DNA of 64,000 bases from contig OZ020484.1 of NCBI GenBank assembly GCA_963971405.1, positions 26,558,770 to 26,622,769 on the forward strand. Direction: 5' to 3'. The position numbers were made by a program, and so were the translations under genes. Shown piece after piece: positions 35,901-44,000 of the stretch; positions within the stretch are counted from its first letter, which is position 1; each line of letters starts with the position of its first letter. The notes under the pieces were generated by a model that saw only the letters and a list, made by a program, of their open reading frames with translations, was not told where the DNA came from and searched no databases. The DNA is from Psococerastis gibbosa (taxonomy: Eukaryota > Arthropoda > Insecta > Psocodea > Psocidae).

Positions 35901-37122
35901 TTGTCGCCTGATGTTGAGCTAGATCCAGAACTGGCAGAGTTCTTAGATGGTGATTTCCCCCACACCTTAAACCAATAACCGATGTGTTAAGGCATTATTC
36001 ACAGTCAATTGTATATAAAGACATGGGTTTGGTCCCTTCATAAACATCTAGAACAGAATACTAAAACTCGACTACTAGACTCCATGAACTCGTTCACGGA
36101 GTAAGGACCTGGATGCCTTCACCCCTTTTTTTGAAAATAAATTCAGTAATATTGGAATGATTTAGGGAACACGGTAACTTGTTGGAGAGTGTTAGTGCCA
36201 TACGTCAAGTAATAATTTTAACGAGTCTTATTAGCCCCAAGTGGCTGTTGTGCCTACTCAATGTACGATATATAGCATGATACAAGATGTGCGCTTGCTT
36301 TCAGATATAACATATTTAAGTGACAATTTCTGGGATATCCGAAGGAAGAATCATTAATGAGCGAAAGGTTGATCTACATGAGGCCCCCATACATCAGCTA
36401 TCAGCATCAGTCCCTCACAGCCCTTTTCTTGACGCGAAAATCTCGCCCTGGATTTAATGACTGAAAAATGCAAAAAGAGCCGGTACGAGTGAACCCGTAC
36501 ATGTTTTACTATTTATCAATTAGGATAGGTACTGTATAGCTCATTGGAAAATAATTATCCTAGGTTTAAATTTCAAGTGTTCCTAACAGCCTTTCTTTCG
36601 TCGACTTTGTCTTTGAGTGACTTTCAGTTGTAAAAAAATGGATTTATAAAGAGTAAATACAATACAATACAAAAATCTGACCAGCCAGAGCCGGATCGAC
36701 CGTGTCAAATACAGCAATAACAACAACAACAGATGAATATCCCAACCCCACTCATTGATTGTTATCCATGATTCTATGGATTGGTTTTTCGATTTACCGT
36801 TTAAGATTTAAACGGGCTACAATTAAACACTTATTGCTCTAATCGGATTTTCGCAACCGAATTGCGATTAGTTCAGCCAGATTGCAAATTTTCAAATGAA
36901 ATACACAAACACCAGGCAGTTAATATTAATGATTACCGAATTAACTAATTATATTGTGATAAGCAATTAATACCGAATCAACAGCTAGGAGCGGTGTAGG
37001 CAGGCATTTTACAAAGTACATTTAATCAGGGAAAAGGCACTATACAGTACCTTTGAGTTTAAAGAGCTAGACTTTGAGTCTGAAAATAAAGAGTCTGAAC
37101 TTGCATCTTTAGAAGTACTCAT
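23913..37122 (-). CDS. MTMR2: myotubularin-type phosphoinositide 3-phosphatase (MTM1/MTMR1/MTMR2 class)
   Basis: Lipid phosphatase acting on PI3P and PI(3,5)P2 on endosomal membranes (family knowledge). Coding exons in gene order: 37122-37051, 35965-35864, 34881-34666, 34088-33981, 33729-33577, 33312-33127, 32465-32329, 30469-30339, 29555-29272, 28729-28545, 27664-27460, 24059-23913. They total 1926 nt, 641 residues plus stop, all in phase; human MTMR2 has 643. A Ser-rich N-terminus is followed by a PH-GRAM domain ([12 protein letters not shown] to RNVRFAHKQ, about 78-166). The phosphatase core carries the P-loop HCSDGWDR with nucleophile Cys418 and Arg424, so it is an active rather than a dead-phosphatase myotubularin. 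VSLWSFINS and the coiled coil [19 protein letters not shown] close the protein. The C-terminus is SPLHL, without the terminal VV of human MTMR2. The start codon is about 240 bp from a copia insertion. Confidence 0.96.
24242..24348. mobile_element. foldback MITE, GACGTGGTAGCAGACAT-core family, copy 2
   Basis: 107 bp in MTMR intron 11. GGCGGGGATTCCACCAACGT is matched by ACGTTGGTGGAATCAGCGCC, with TTA on both sides as a target duplication. Only one copy of the GACGTGGTAGCAGACA core is kept, in the loop. Confidence 0.85.
25039..25190 (+). mobile_element. SINE-like repeat, family B, copy 1
   Basis: Begins ACTTCGATGGCCAGGTGGTA; TGGCCAGGTGG fits a pol III A box. It continues GTCTTTACACGCCATGCGAT and ends GGTCAATCGGATACATTCAT. 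Other copies: 34396-34560 (+), 28105-28275 (-), 5215-5345 (-), and fragments at 7440-7520, 22420-22720 and 47310-47345. The B box is not obvious, so tRNA derivation is likely but unproven. Confidence 0.75.
25502..27420. mobile_element. large foldback element, about 1.9 kb, arms about 0.66 kb
   Basis: Left arm 25502-26195 is the imperfect reverse complement of right arm 26757-27420. TAGTCCATTGAAATGTTACA pairs with TGTAACATTTCAATGAACTA, GGCAGCAATTTTGTTTTATA pairs with TATAAAATAAAATTGCTGCC, and TCTGAGGTAGAGTCTGTAGG pairs with CCTACAGACTCTACCTCATA at the inner edge. The arms differ by scattered substitutions and small indels, so this is not a sequencing duplication. The centre of about 550 bp shows no transposase. 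In MTMR intron 11. Confidence 0.85.
27785..28060. other. structured GC-rich intronic segment, unidentified
   Basis: In MTMR intron 10 (27665-28544). It contains short hairpins (CCTATCCTTCT with AAGGATAGG; CGCCATGAG with CTCATGGCG) and a run of GGCC-rich sequence unlike its AT-rich surroundings. It is probably a repeat, but no second copy is in the window. Confidence 0.35.
28105..28275 (-). mobile_element. SINE-like repeat, family B, copy on minus strand
   Basis: Reverse complement of family B: AATGAATGTATCCGATTGAC to CCACCTGGCCATCGAAGTCG. Immediately followed at 28283-28400 by a 3' fragment of SINE family A in plus orientation, so two retroposons abut here. Confidence 0.7.
28940..29077. mobile_element. 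foldback MITE, GACGTGGTAGCAGACAT-core family, copy 3
   Basis: 138 bp in MTMR intron 9. GGCGGTTATTTCACCGACGT pairs with ACGTCAGTGGAATAATCGCC; TTA flanks both sides. The centre holds TTGACGTGGTAGCAGACATT and AATGTCTGCTACCACGTCAA. Confidence 0.85.
29982..30296 (+). mobile_element. probable retroposon with (ACT)n tail
   Basis: About 290 bp of non-AT-rich sequence in MTMR intron 8 ends in nine consecutive ACT units at 30270-30296. The layout fits a SINE/LINE 3' end with a simple-repeat tail. The open frame through it runs into poly-Leu from the microsatellite and is not a gene. Confidence 0.4.
30705..30844. mobile_element. foldback MITE, GACGTGGTAGCAGACAT-core family, copy 4
   Basis: 140 bp in MTMR intron 7. 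GGCGGTGTTTCCACATACGT pairs with ACGTATGTGGAAACTCCGCC; TAA on both sides. The core is partly decayed in the right arm (CTGCTATACCTTCAAT). Confidence 0.85.
30980..31334. mobile_element. MITE of about 355 bp with ATATCGCTACTTCGGAAG termini
   Basis: Left ATATCGCTACTTCGGAAGAA and right TTCTTCCGAAGTAGCGATAT are exact inverted repeats; the match continues less exactly inward (AAAGGGACACAACTC). A separate internal hairpin at 31064-31118 has arms AAAAAATAACAAAAACTTAG / CTTAAGTTTTTGTTATTTTT. A TA duplication is possible at the ends (Tc1/mariner-like), but the palindromic border makes this ambiguous. Confidence 0.75.
31655..32040. mobile_element. composite foldback with two inverted tRNA-like (SINE family C) heads
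   Basis: Two tRNA-like units face each other in MTMR intron 7: 31748-31820 on minus and 31925-31995 on plus. Each has a TGGTCGAGnGG A box and GGTTCGAATCC B box and ends in CCCGCCA. Outside both lies a matching AAAATTAGAGGATAAATAAA / TTTATTTATCCTCTAATTTC block. A third unit is at 46155-46225. The anticodon region is not a credible tRNA loop, so these are SINE heads, not tRNA genes. Confidence 0.65.
34396..34560 (+). mobile_element. SINE-like repeat, family B, copy 2
   Basis: Same order as 25039-25190: GACTTCGATGGCCAGGTGGT, then GCCATGCGATCGGAGACGTG, then GGTCAATCGGATACATTCAT. In MTMR intron 3, opposite to gene direction. Confidence 0.75.
35237..35852 (-). repeat. dispersed repeat of about 0.6 kb, unknown type, copy 2
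   Basis: Minus-strand copy of the 17783-18350 repeat: TTGCTTTCCTATTTATACGT at its 5' end, then GGAAACTTTGTGATGGTC, then TGTAGTCGTTATTA-like and TTGATAGCTTATTTC-like segments shared with the copy at 61343-61830. In MTMR intron 2. Confidence 0.7.
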
Positions 37123-37363
37123 TTCCGAGCAATAACTTAAAATTCAAATATATGTAATTAATTCGAATTACAATTTTACAACTTTTTGATCTGATCTGAT
37201 CTAATTTTTAGTTTTTAACTTGTAAGTAAACAAACTCAAAGTGGCACTAGAAAATACTGAAAATAGTCACAGACTTGGAGCAAAGGACAGGAAATTATTA
37301 AAATATTTTTTTTTATAGTTTTATTTGTGTTTTTTTACGATATATGATATCAGTTTCATCCTC
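37123..37363. promoter_or_regulatory. MTMR 5' flank, half of the split MTMR-HURP divergent intergenic region
   Basis: The 241 bp between the MTMR start and the copia target duplication presumably include the MTMR 5' UTR and promoter. With 40787-41030 it forms the original divergent spacer of about 490 bp between the two start codons. No unambiguous core motif is visible. Confidence 0.4.
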
Positions 37364-37368
37364 GAAAA

Positions 37369-37627
37369 TGTTGAAATAAATTTTTTAAATTATAATTTTT
37401 GCTATTTCATAATAAAATAATAATAAAATTAAAAATAATAATAATGAAAATAAATATTAATTTAATAATATTTTTGTTTGTCTATGACATTGTCTGTGAC
37501 ACTGTTTAGAGTTTACAATGTTTTTTTTTACTTCCTTGCTACAAAGATGGCGAATACACAATATTAATTCAAAGTGTGATATTTTTTTATCTATAAATTT
37601 AAAACCGATCCAAGGCATAACCCAACA
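37369..37627 (+). repeat. 5' LTR of the copia-type element
   Basis: 259 bp, TGTTG...CAACA, very AT-rich in its first half. It carries CAAAGATGGCGAATAC at about 37542, an ATGGCG initiator-type motif that may drive transcription. Confidence 0.95.
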
Positions 37628-37756
37628 GGTTATGGGCCCAGATAAATCGGGAAACCAAGATGTTCCGTAAAATCAATTAAAAAGAAAAATTAAAAATAAT
37701 AATTAAAATTGTCGCGTGTGCAAAGTGCTTGTGTAACCTAATCTTACCAGTACACC

Positions 37757-40429
37757 ATGCACGAAGACGTAAAAATTGAAAAATTAAATGGTCCAAACTA
37801 CCTCACGTGGAAATTTCAAATAGATGTCATCTTAAAATCGATATATGCGTACGACATTGCAACCGGAACGGAACCTTTACCAAGTATCCTTACCAAGGAT
37901 AAAAAAGATGATACATCGTGGATAAAAACTGACATAAAAGCTCAACGACTAATTGTAACCTCAGTGGATAGCAGCCAAATTGTGCATTTACTAACATGTA
38001 CAACATCAGCCGAAATGTATAAAGCATTAAATGATCTCTACAATAAGGACACTCATCAACAAAAATGTTCTCTTCTAACGGATTTTTACAACTTTAAATT
38101 GGAAGATGTCAACAAGGGAATTGCTGAAATAAAAATAATTATCCATAGACTAGCTTCATTGGGAGAAAAGTTAACAGACGAGATGGTTGTAACAAAGATT
38201 GTATCTTCTCTTCCCGAAAAATTCAACGCCTTCAGAAGTGCTTGGGAGTCAGTCACTGCTAGTTATAGTCCTCAAATGAACCCTCGTTCAGAAAGATTAA
38301 ATCGGACAATTACTGAAAAAATAAGAAGTTTACTCTTTGATAGTAATGTTAATAAAAATTTATGGAGTGAAGCGGCTAAGACAAGTTGTTTTTTACTTAA
38401 TCGCAGTCCAACAGTTAATAGCAAGGCAACGCCTATAGAAAATTGGACTGGAAAAAGACCAGATTTAAACAATTTAAAAATTTTTGGTTCTGAAGCTTAT
38501 GCTAAAATTCTACCTCGTGTTAAGAAGCTTGATGAAAGATCAAGAAAATTGATATTCGTTGGTTATAATCATAATGGTTATCGTTTGTTTGACCCAAACA
38601 TTAAAAAGATTGTTATTTCTAGGGATGTTATTTTTCCTGAAAATTCACTTAAAATTAAAAATAAGCTAAAACCTGAAGAAATGGTAAAACTTGATTTTAA
38701 TGTTTCAGAATTTTTCAAGGATTCAGAGTCTGAATCAGACAAGCACCAAGTGAGCCCACGTAGAGTCAATGAATCTGTGGAGGAAATAATCAGTGAAAAT
38801 GATGCTGACGGTGAGTCTGAATCAGAACCTGAAACTCCAAAGGAATACCCTTATAAATTAAGAAGTAGAATTAATCTACGGAAACCTGCTACACTTGATG
38901 ATTGTGAAACTAATTTAACTGATCTATTTGATGATAGCGTATATTTAACGTTTGAAGAAGCCGTAAAAGGCAATGAATGTAAAGAATGGGTAGATGCTGT
39001 AGAGAAGGAGAAAGAATCGTTGATTTCTAATAAAACTTGGATTTATATTCCAAAAGCAGAAGCTGAAAATAATAAGATTTTGACTTCTCGCTGGATTTTT
39101 CGCAAAAAAGATAATAATACTTTTAAAGCCAGACTCGTTGTAAGAGGTTTCGAACAAGAAAATGGCATAGATTTTACCGATATATTTAGTCCAGTGGTAG
39201 ATTCAAATAGTTTACGATTGTTATTTGCTTTAGCAGCAAAGAAAAAAATGCTAATTGCTTCATTTGATATAAAATCTGCATTTTTAAATAGCGATCTTAA
39301 TGAGAAAATTTTTATGCATATTCCGGAAGGATTTAAAAACGCTAAAAACAAAGACAAAGTATGTCTATTAAAAAAGTCATTGTACGGACTTAAACAATCT
39401 CCAGCATTGTGGAATTCTAAGTTGAATGATTATTTATTATCGATTGGTTTACAGAGATTAAAATCAGATCCTTGTATTTATTGTAATACTGATAAAAGCT
39501 TGATAATTTCAATTCATGTTGATGATGGATTAATAATAAGTAAAAATGAATTGATGTTGAATGATTTTGTAAAAAAGCTAAGCAAACTTTGCGAAGTTAC
39601 CTATAACAAAGACATAAAGAAATATGTAGGTATTGAAATTTTGAGAACTAAAGCTGGTATAAAAATTAGCCAGGAGAAATATGTTGAAAACATGCTTAAA
39701 ACTTATAATATGTCGGAAGCAAATTCTGTTAAAACTCCAATATGTAATCAAAAGTCAGATAACAGTAAAAATATATCCTTTCCATACCGCGAAGCAGTCG
39801 GTAGTCTCTTATATTGTTCTACTAAAACACGACCAGATATAACTTTCAGTGTGAATTATGAAAGTCGTTGTATTGAACCTAAAACTGATAATGTTTCCGA
39901 TGTAAAAAGAACTTTAAGATATTTAAAAGGTACAAAGAATTTAGGAATAACTTATAATGGTTCAAATTGTAATAAACTAATTGCATATTCAGATGCAAGT
40001 TACGCAGATGATGAAATATCTCGGAAAAGTACCACAGGTTTCGTGATTTACTATTGTGGCGGACCTGTAGCTTGGTGTTCAAAGAAACAAAATATTGTAA
40101 CACTTTCCACTACTGAAGCTGAATATATAGCAGCTGCAGAATGTCTAAAAATGTGTTTGTTTTTGAAATCTTTAATCCAGGAATTAACTGGTGAAAAATT
40201 GGAAATCTTACTATTTGTTGATAATACTAGTGCAATTGAAGTAATGAAAACTGGTTGTGGAAAACGAACAAAGCACATAGATGTAAGATATAAATTTATT
40301 ACTGATCTAGTAAAGAACAAGGTAGTAGAAGTAAAACATGTTCCAAGTAGTGAACAAGCAGCAGATATTTTTACAAAAGCTCTACCTAATTCTTCATTTG
40401 AAAAGTTTAGAAAAATGCTTGTTGATTAA
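37757..40429 (+). CDS. copia Gag-Pol deletion derivative (Gag, integrase C-terminal part, RT, RNase H)
   Basis: 890 residues, uninterrupted; intact copia polyproteins are about 1,400. Residues 1-168 are the UBN2/Gag-like N-terminal half (LNGPNYLTWK, LPEKFNAF). At about 169-176 this runs directly into the integrase region just before RSERLNRT. The zinc knuckle, protease and the integrase HHCC and first two acidic catalytic residues are therefore absent, while the frame is kept. The integrase tail (SEAYAKI, SRKLIFVGY), RT (RWIFRKK, FDIKSAFL, HVDD in place of the usual YVDD) and RNase H (AYSDASYADD, LSTTEAEY, KHIDVRYKFI) follow. It could only move with proteins supplied by a complete relative. 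Confidence 0.95.
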   Translation: MHEDVKIEKLNGPNYLTWKFQIDVILKSIYAYDIATGTEPLPSILTKDKKDDTSWIKTDIKAQRLIVTSVDSSQIVHLLTCTTSAEMYKALNDLYNKDTHQQKCSLLTDFYNFKLEDVNKGIAEIKIIIHRLASLGEKLTDEMVVTKIVSSLPEKFNAFRSAWESVTASYSPQMNPRSERLNRTITEKIRSLLFDSNVNKNLWSEAAKTSCFLLNRSPTVNSKATPIENWTGKRPDLNNLKIFGSEAYAKILPRVKKLDERSRKLIFVGYNHNGYRLFDPNIKKIVISRDVIFPENSLKIKNKLKPEEMVKLDFNVSEFFKDSESESDKHQVSPRRVNESVEEIISENDADGESESEPETPKEYPYKLRSRINLRKPATLDDCETNLTDLFDDSVYLTFEEAVKGNECKEWVDAVEKEKESLISNKTWIYIPKAEAENNKILTSRWIFRKKDNNTFKARLVVRGFEQENGIDFTDIFSPVVDSNSLRLLFALAAKKKMLIASFDIKSAFLNSDLNEKIFMHIPEGFKNAKNKDKVCLLKKSLYGLKQSPALWNSKLNDYLLSIGLQRLKSDPCIYCNTDKSLIISIHVDDGLIISKNELMLNDFVKKLSKLCEVTYNKDIKKYVGIEILRTKAGIKISQEKYVENMLKTYNMSEANSVKTPICNQKSDNSKNISFPYREAVGSLLYCSTKTRPDITFSVNYESRCIEPKTDNVSDVKRTLRYLKGTKNLGITYNGSNCNKLIAYSDASYADDEISRKSTTGFVIYYCGGPVAWCSKKQNIVTLSTTEAEYIAAAECLKMCLFLKSLIQELTGEKLEILLFVDNTSAIEVMKTGCGKRTKHIDVRYKFITDLVKNKVVEVKHVPSSEQAADIFTKALPNSSFEKFRKMLVD

Positions 40430-40522
40430 ACTTTTTATTGTATTTCTATATAATGAAGGAATTTTATTTTATTTTACTAAAAGTTTGGAATTTAATTATT
40501 CATGCAAAAATTAAGGGGAGGA

Positions 40523-40781
40523 TGTTGAAATAAATTTTTTAAATTATAATTTTTGCTATTTCATAATAAAATAATAATAAAATTAAAAATAATAATAATG
40601 AAAATAAATATTAATTTAATAATATTTTTGTTTGTCTATGACATTGTCTGTGACACTGTTTAGAGTTTACAATGTTTTTTTTTACTTCCTTGCTACAAAG
40701 ATGGCGAATACACAATATTAATTCAAAGTGTGATATTTTTTTATCTATAAATTTAAAACCGATCCAAGGCATAACCCAACA
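40523..40781 (+). repeat. 3' LTR of the copia-type element
   Basis: 259 bp, with no difference I can find from the 5' LTR, followed by the GAAAA target duplication. The polypurine tract abuts it on the left. Confidence 0.95.
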
Positions 40782-40786
40782 GAAAA

Positions 40787-41030
40787 TATTATTTTTATTA
40801 TATCAAAATTGTACTTGAGCCATTATGCCATTTAAATCACTTGAAAAATGAAATGTCGTGGTCTGTGACTCTGTGCTCTTCATTAAACAACAACAACATC
40901 AGTTCAGTAACAGTAACGGTTTTTTTTCGTTGTTCGTTAGTTGATAGTTCGCATGCGGCATTCGCTTGGGTCTCTTAAAGAAGAAAAACAATTGAAACCA
41001 CTGTTAAAATAAGAACGAATGTTTTGAAAC
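40787..41030 (+). promoter_or_regulatory. HURP 5' flank, other half of the divergent spacer
   Basis: 244 bp from the copia target duplication to the HURP ATG, presumably including its 5' UTR. Now 0.24 kb downstream of a copia LTR that reads in the same direction. Confidence 0.4.
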
Positions 41031-44000
41031 ATGGAACGCTACACATTTTTTAAGAAGAAAGAAGAGGAGCGACGCAATAAGCATACCCGGCATGCACTTA
41101 ATGTCAAGGAAGCCAGGTTTTGTCGAAGAACACAATTTTTGGACAGCTATCGGCATATAGGCTTAGGCCTAGATAATTGTACCCCCGCTGGTAAGTAACA
41201 AGCCTCTGTTCGCTTCCTTCCACCACCATTGGGAATGTATTTGAGGGTACCTACCTATATGCCTTTACTTAGGACCTAAAAAGGGGTCAGTGTTGGGAGT
41301 TGCAGCGGGCCCACTATGGCAATATAACGCGCTAATTAGGGAAATAAAAAATCAAGAAGATGGTATTAGCGTCATTGAACCCTGAATAATATTGAACTGA
41401 ACAGTAATAAGTGAACTTAGTTGATTTATTAGCACATAGTGCTACTTATAAATGCAACAACAATTATTATAAATCATAGCCTGGGTTAAAAATGTAAACA
41501 AGATAATATTATACTGGAAAGTGCTATTCTAAGTTGTTTTGTTTACATTTTTAATCCCAAGATTAAGGTAATACTAATAATTGAGTTGCCTATTAGCAAA
41601 AGCAATCCTGTCCACCCAGGTCGATTTTTCAGAAACCGCAGAAAACTGCTGTGCCGCAACGCCATGAGGTATAACATTACAGTTTTTATAGCTAATTTTA
41701 ACAGTATTAGAATTGCTTTTGCGTCTCAATATCTGATTCATCGGATAGAGTATTGAAAAATAAAAATAAATAGCGCGAATATCTCAAAACTGAAAAAAAT
41801 TGAGAGGATTACTTTTGCTAATAGGCAACTCAATTATTGCCGTAGTAGGCCTGCTGAGATACACTTAGATATCACTGCTTTGCGTTCTAGCTTACTTTTC
41901 GAGTAGATTACCAATTTATTTTTTTGAAATTTGTTTTTATTCCACTTCTTTATAACCACCGTACTAAAAAACTAAACGATTAAATAGGCATCTTCATAGA
42001 CTTAGATCTTAGATCTTTTGATAAATAATGCTGCCTCCAGCCTGGCGACCCAACTACTAATTTACATGTTGAAAATCAATATTATTATACCAGATGTAGT
42101 TTAAACGGATATTTGAATGAGAATATAAAAGGAAGACACAAATAGAATTCTAGCGGCATTCCTGGAATCAGCGAGTGTCCAGGTAGTCTACAACAAAGTC
42201 TCTGTCGTGACGAATGCCCCCAGACTTGTTGAACATAAAGGGTGATCTGCACAAATACGTACCAATTGAAGGGTTATAACGTAACCATGGTGGAGTTGAA
42301 CGCACAGCACCAGGGCGAAGTGATGTTATATACCAAGGATTCGCTTCATCTCAAAGACTCAAAGTGCTACATAAATAGCTATCGACTTTGAATTTTGGTC
42401 AGTCATAGAGCATCTGTTATCATAAATGAAAAGATGTTCGTGCTAGGTCTATATTATCGTTGCCCCAACCACCCAGTTGTCGAATTATTTGAATACTTCA
42501 GGCAGATGATTATGAAAGCTATTGATGTTTGCATCCCGGCTGACCAAATGATTATTATGGGAGATACCAATATAAAATAACTGGCTGAGACCTCAGGGTT
42601 ATGCGTGCTGAATTTAGCCTTTACCAGACCGTCAATCAGCCCACTTCAAAAGCTAACCGATTTCAAAGCTAGCTTGTGTTCAGAATATTACAGTGAGATT
42701 GGAAGGCGTAGCGCTATAAGTGGTTGATGAATTCAAGTACCTTGGAATTGTCATAGACCAAAAATTTTCCTTACTTCAGATAACCCATCAATAAGTTATG
42801 GGTATAGTCAAAAGAATTAGATACTCACTCCCAAAGTCCATTAGACTCTTCTGTTTAATTAATTTCATTTTCTTTCAGGTAAACCAGTACTAATAGAAAA
42901 GAAAAAAAGCCGCCTGGACCTTTTAAAGGAGTGGAAGGAAGAAAAAGCAAAAAAGGCAAATGAAATTAAGCAAGGCAAGAAACCTGCCTTCGTGGCTGGT
43001 AAAGTCCACTATAAACCTAGTGGGTCACCAAACATTCCTCTTCGGAACATTACAAATCCTGTAGAAGGAGTACGAACTCGATCTCAAATGAAAGGTATTA
43101 CAAGTACTATAAAGAAAACTCAGAAAAAAGAACGACCCAACTTTGAATTTAAAAAACTAAACAAAATAGATGAAAATACCTTTCGTCCAGTTCGTCATCA
43201 TAAATTTGCAGTTCCACAGTCAGTTGCTGATTTGCGCGAAAAATTGACCGTGCCAGTCTCTCCGAAAATTACAAAGAGTAAGAAGAAGAGGACATTGCTA
43301 AAACAGCTTCCTCTAATTAACGAGGAAAGTCAAGCACGAATTCCAAGAGCTCGAAAAGGTATTCTGTTTAAAGTTGATCAGCCATTACTAGAATTGCTGC
43401 CTCCCCCTGTGAGTTCAGCAATGTCTATGAAACCAATTATTGAAAGTAATACCGTGGAGTACGCCACGTCTGACACTGATGTGGACACCACAAAAAGACG
43501 TGAAGCAGTGACGAGTCCTCGCTCTGAACTGACTCCGGACAGCTCTGATGAAAGTGTGAATTCGATGAAGAGGGCATTAGAGTTGGAGGCAATAATGTAT
43601 AGCCCATTTGTTGAGAAAAAGAGGGGTAAACAACAGCATGTTGATCATAATAAGACGTTGGACGAAAAAATTGAAGATGAAATAACAGCTGAGGAAAATT
43701 TGAAGAAATCAACCCTTGCTACATTTAAGTATGTACAAAAAAAGACTTATTTGTGTATGATGATCGGTGCTGCCTGTATAAACGTAGATAATTTGAAGTA
43801 TTGGAGGCACAAAAGAGCGCCCCTAGCAATCGCAATCCTAGAATTGCATATTCGTTTATGTGCATTATAGAGTAATTATGGAGTTTGAACCTTAGTTATT
43901 TAAAGTTCATTTCTTGTCGCTCAATTCGCCTAGAATTTTTTTAACTATGCTAGAAATTCATAAATTTTTCTCATAGTGCATGGTGAAGTCTTAACGATCC

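Larger units (their letters stand above)
37364..40786 (+). mobile_element. young Ty1/copia-type LTR retrotransposon with internal deletion
   Basis: 259-bp LTRs (37369-37627 and 40523-40781) start TGTTG and end CAACA. Read side by side I find no difference, so the insertion is recent. GAAAA flanks both sides (37364-37368, 40782-40786) as a 5-bp target duplication. The primer site GGTTATGGGCCCAG (37628-37641) is the initiator-Met-tRNA internal-fragment type known from Drosophila copia. The polypurine tract AAGGGGAGGA is at 40513-40522. One long ORF lies inside (37757-40429), missing the middle of a normal gag-pol. Confidence 0.97.

Noticed and set aside
43729..43870. HURP ending at the stop at 43868
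   Set aside because: Reading through the GTATGT donor gives 47 residues unlike the family; the next exon (44169) continues the GKAP domain in phase.
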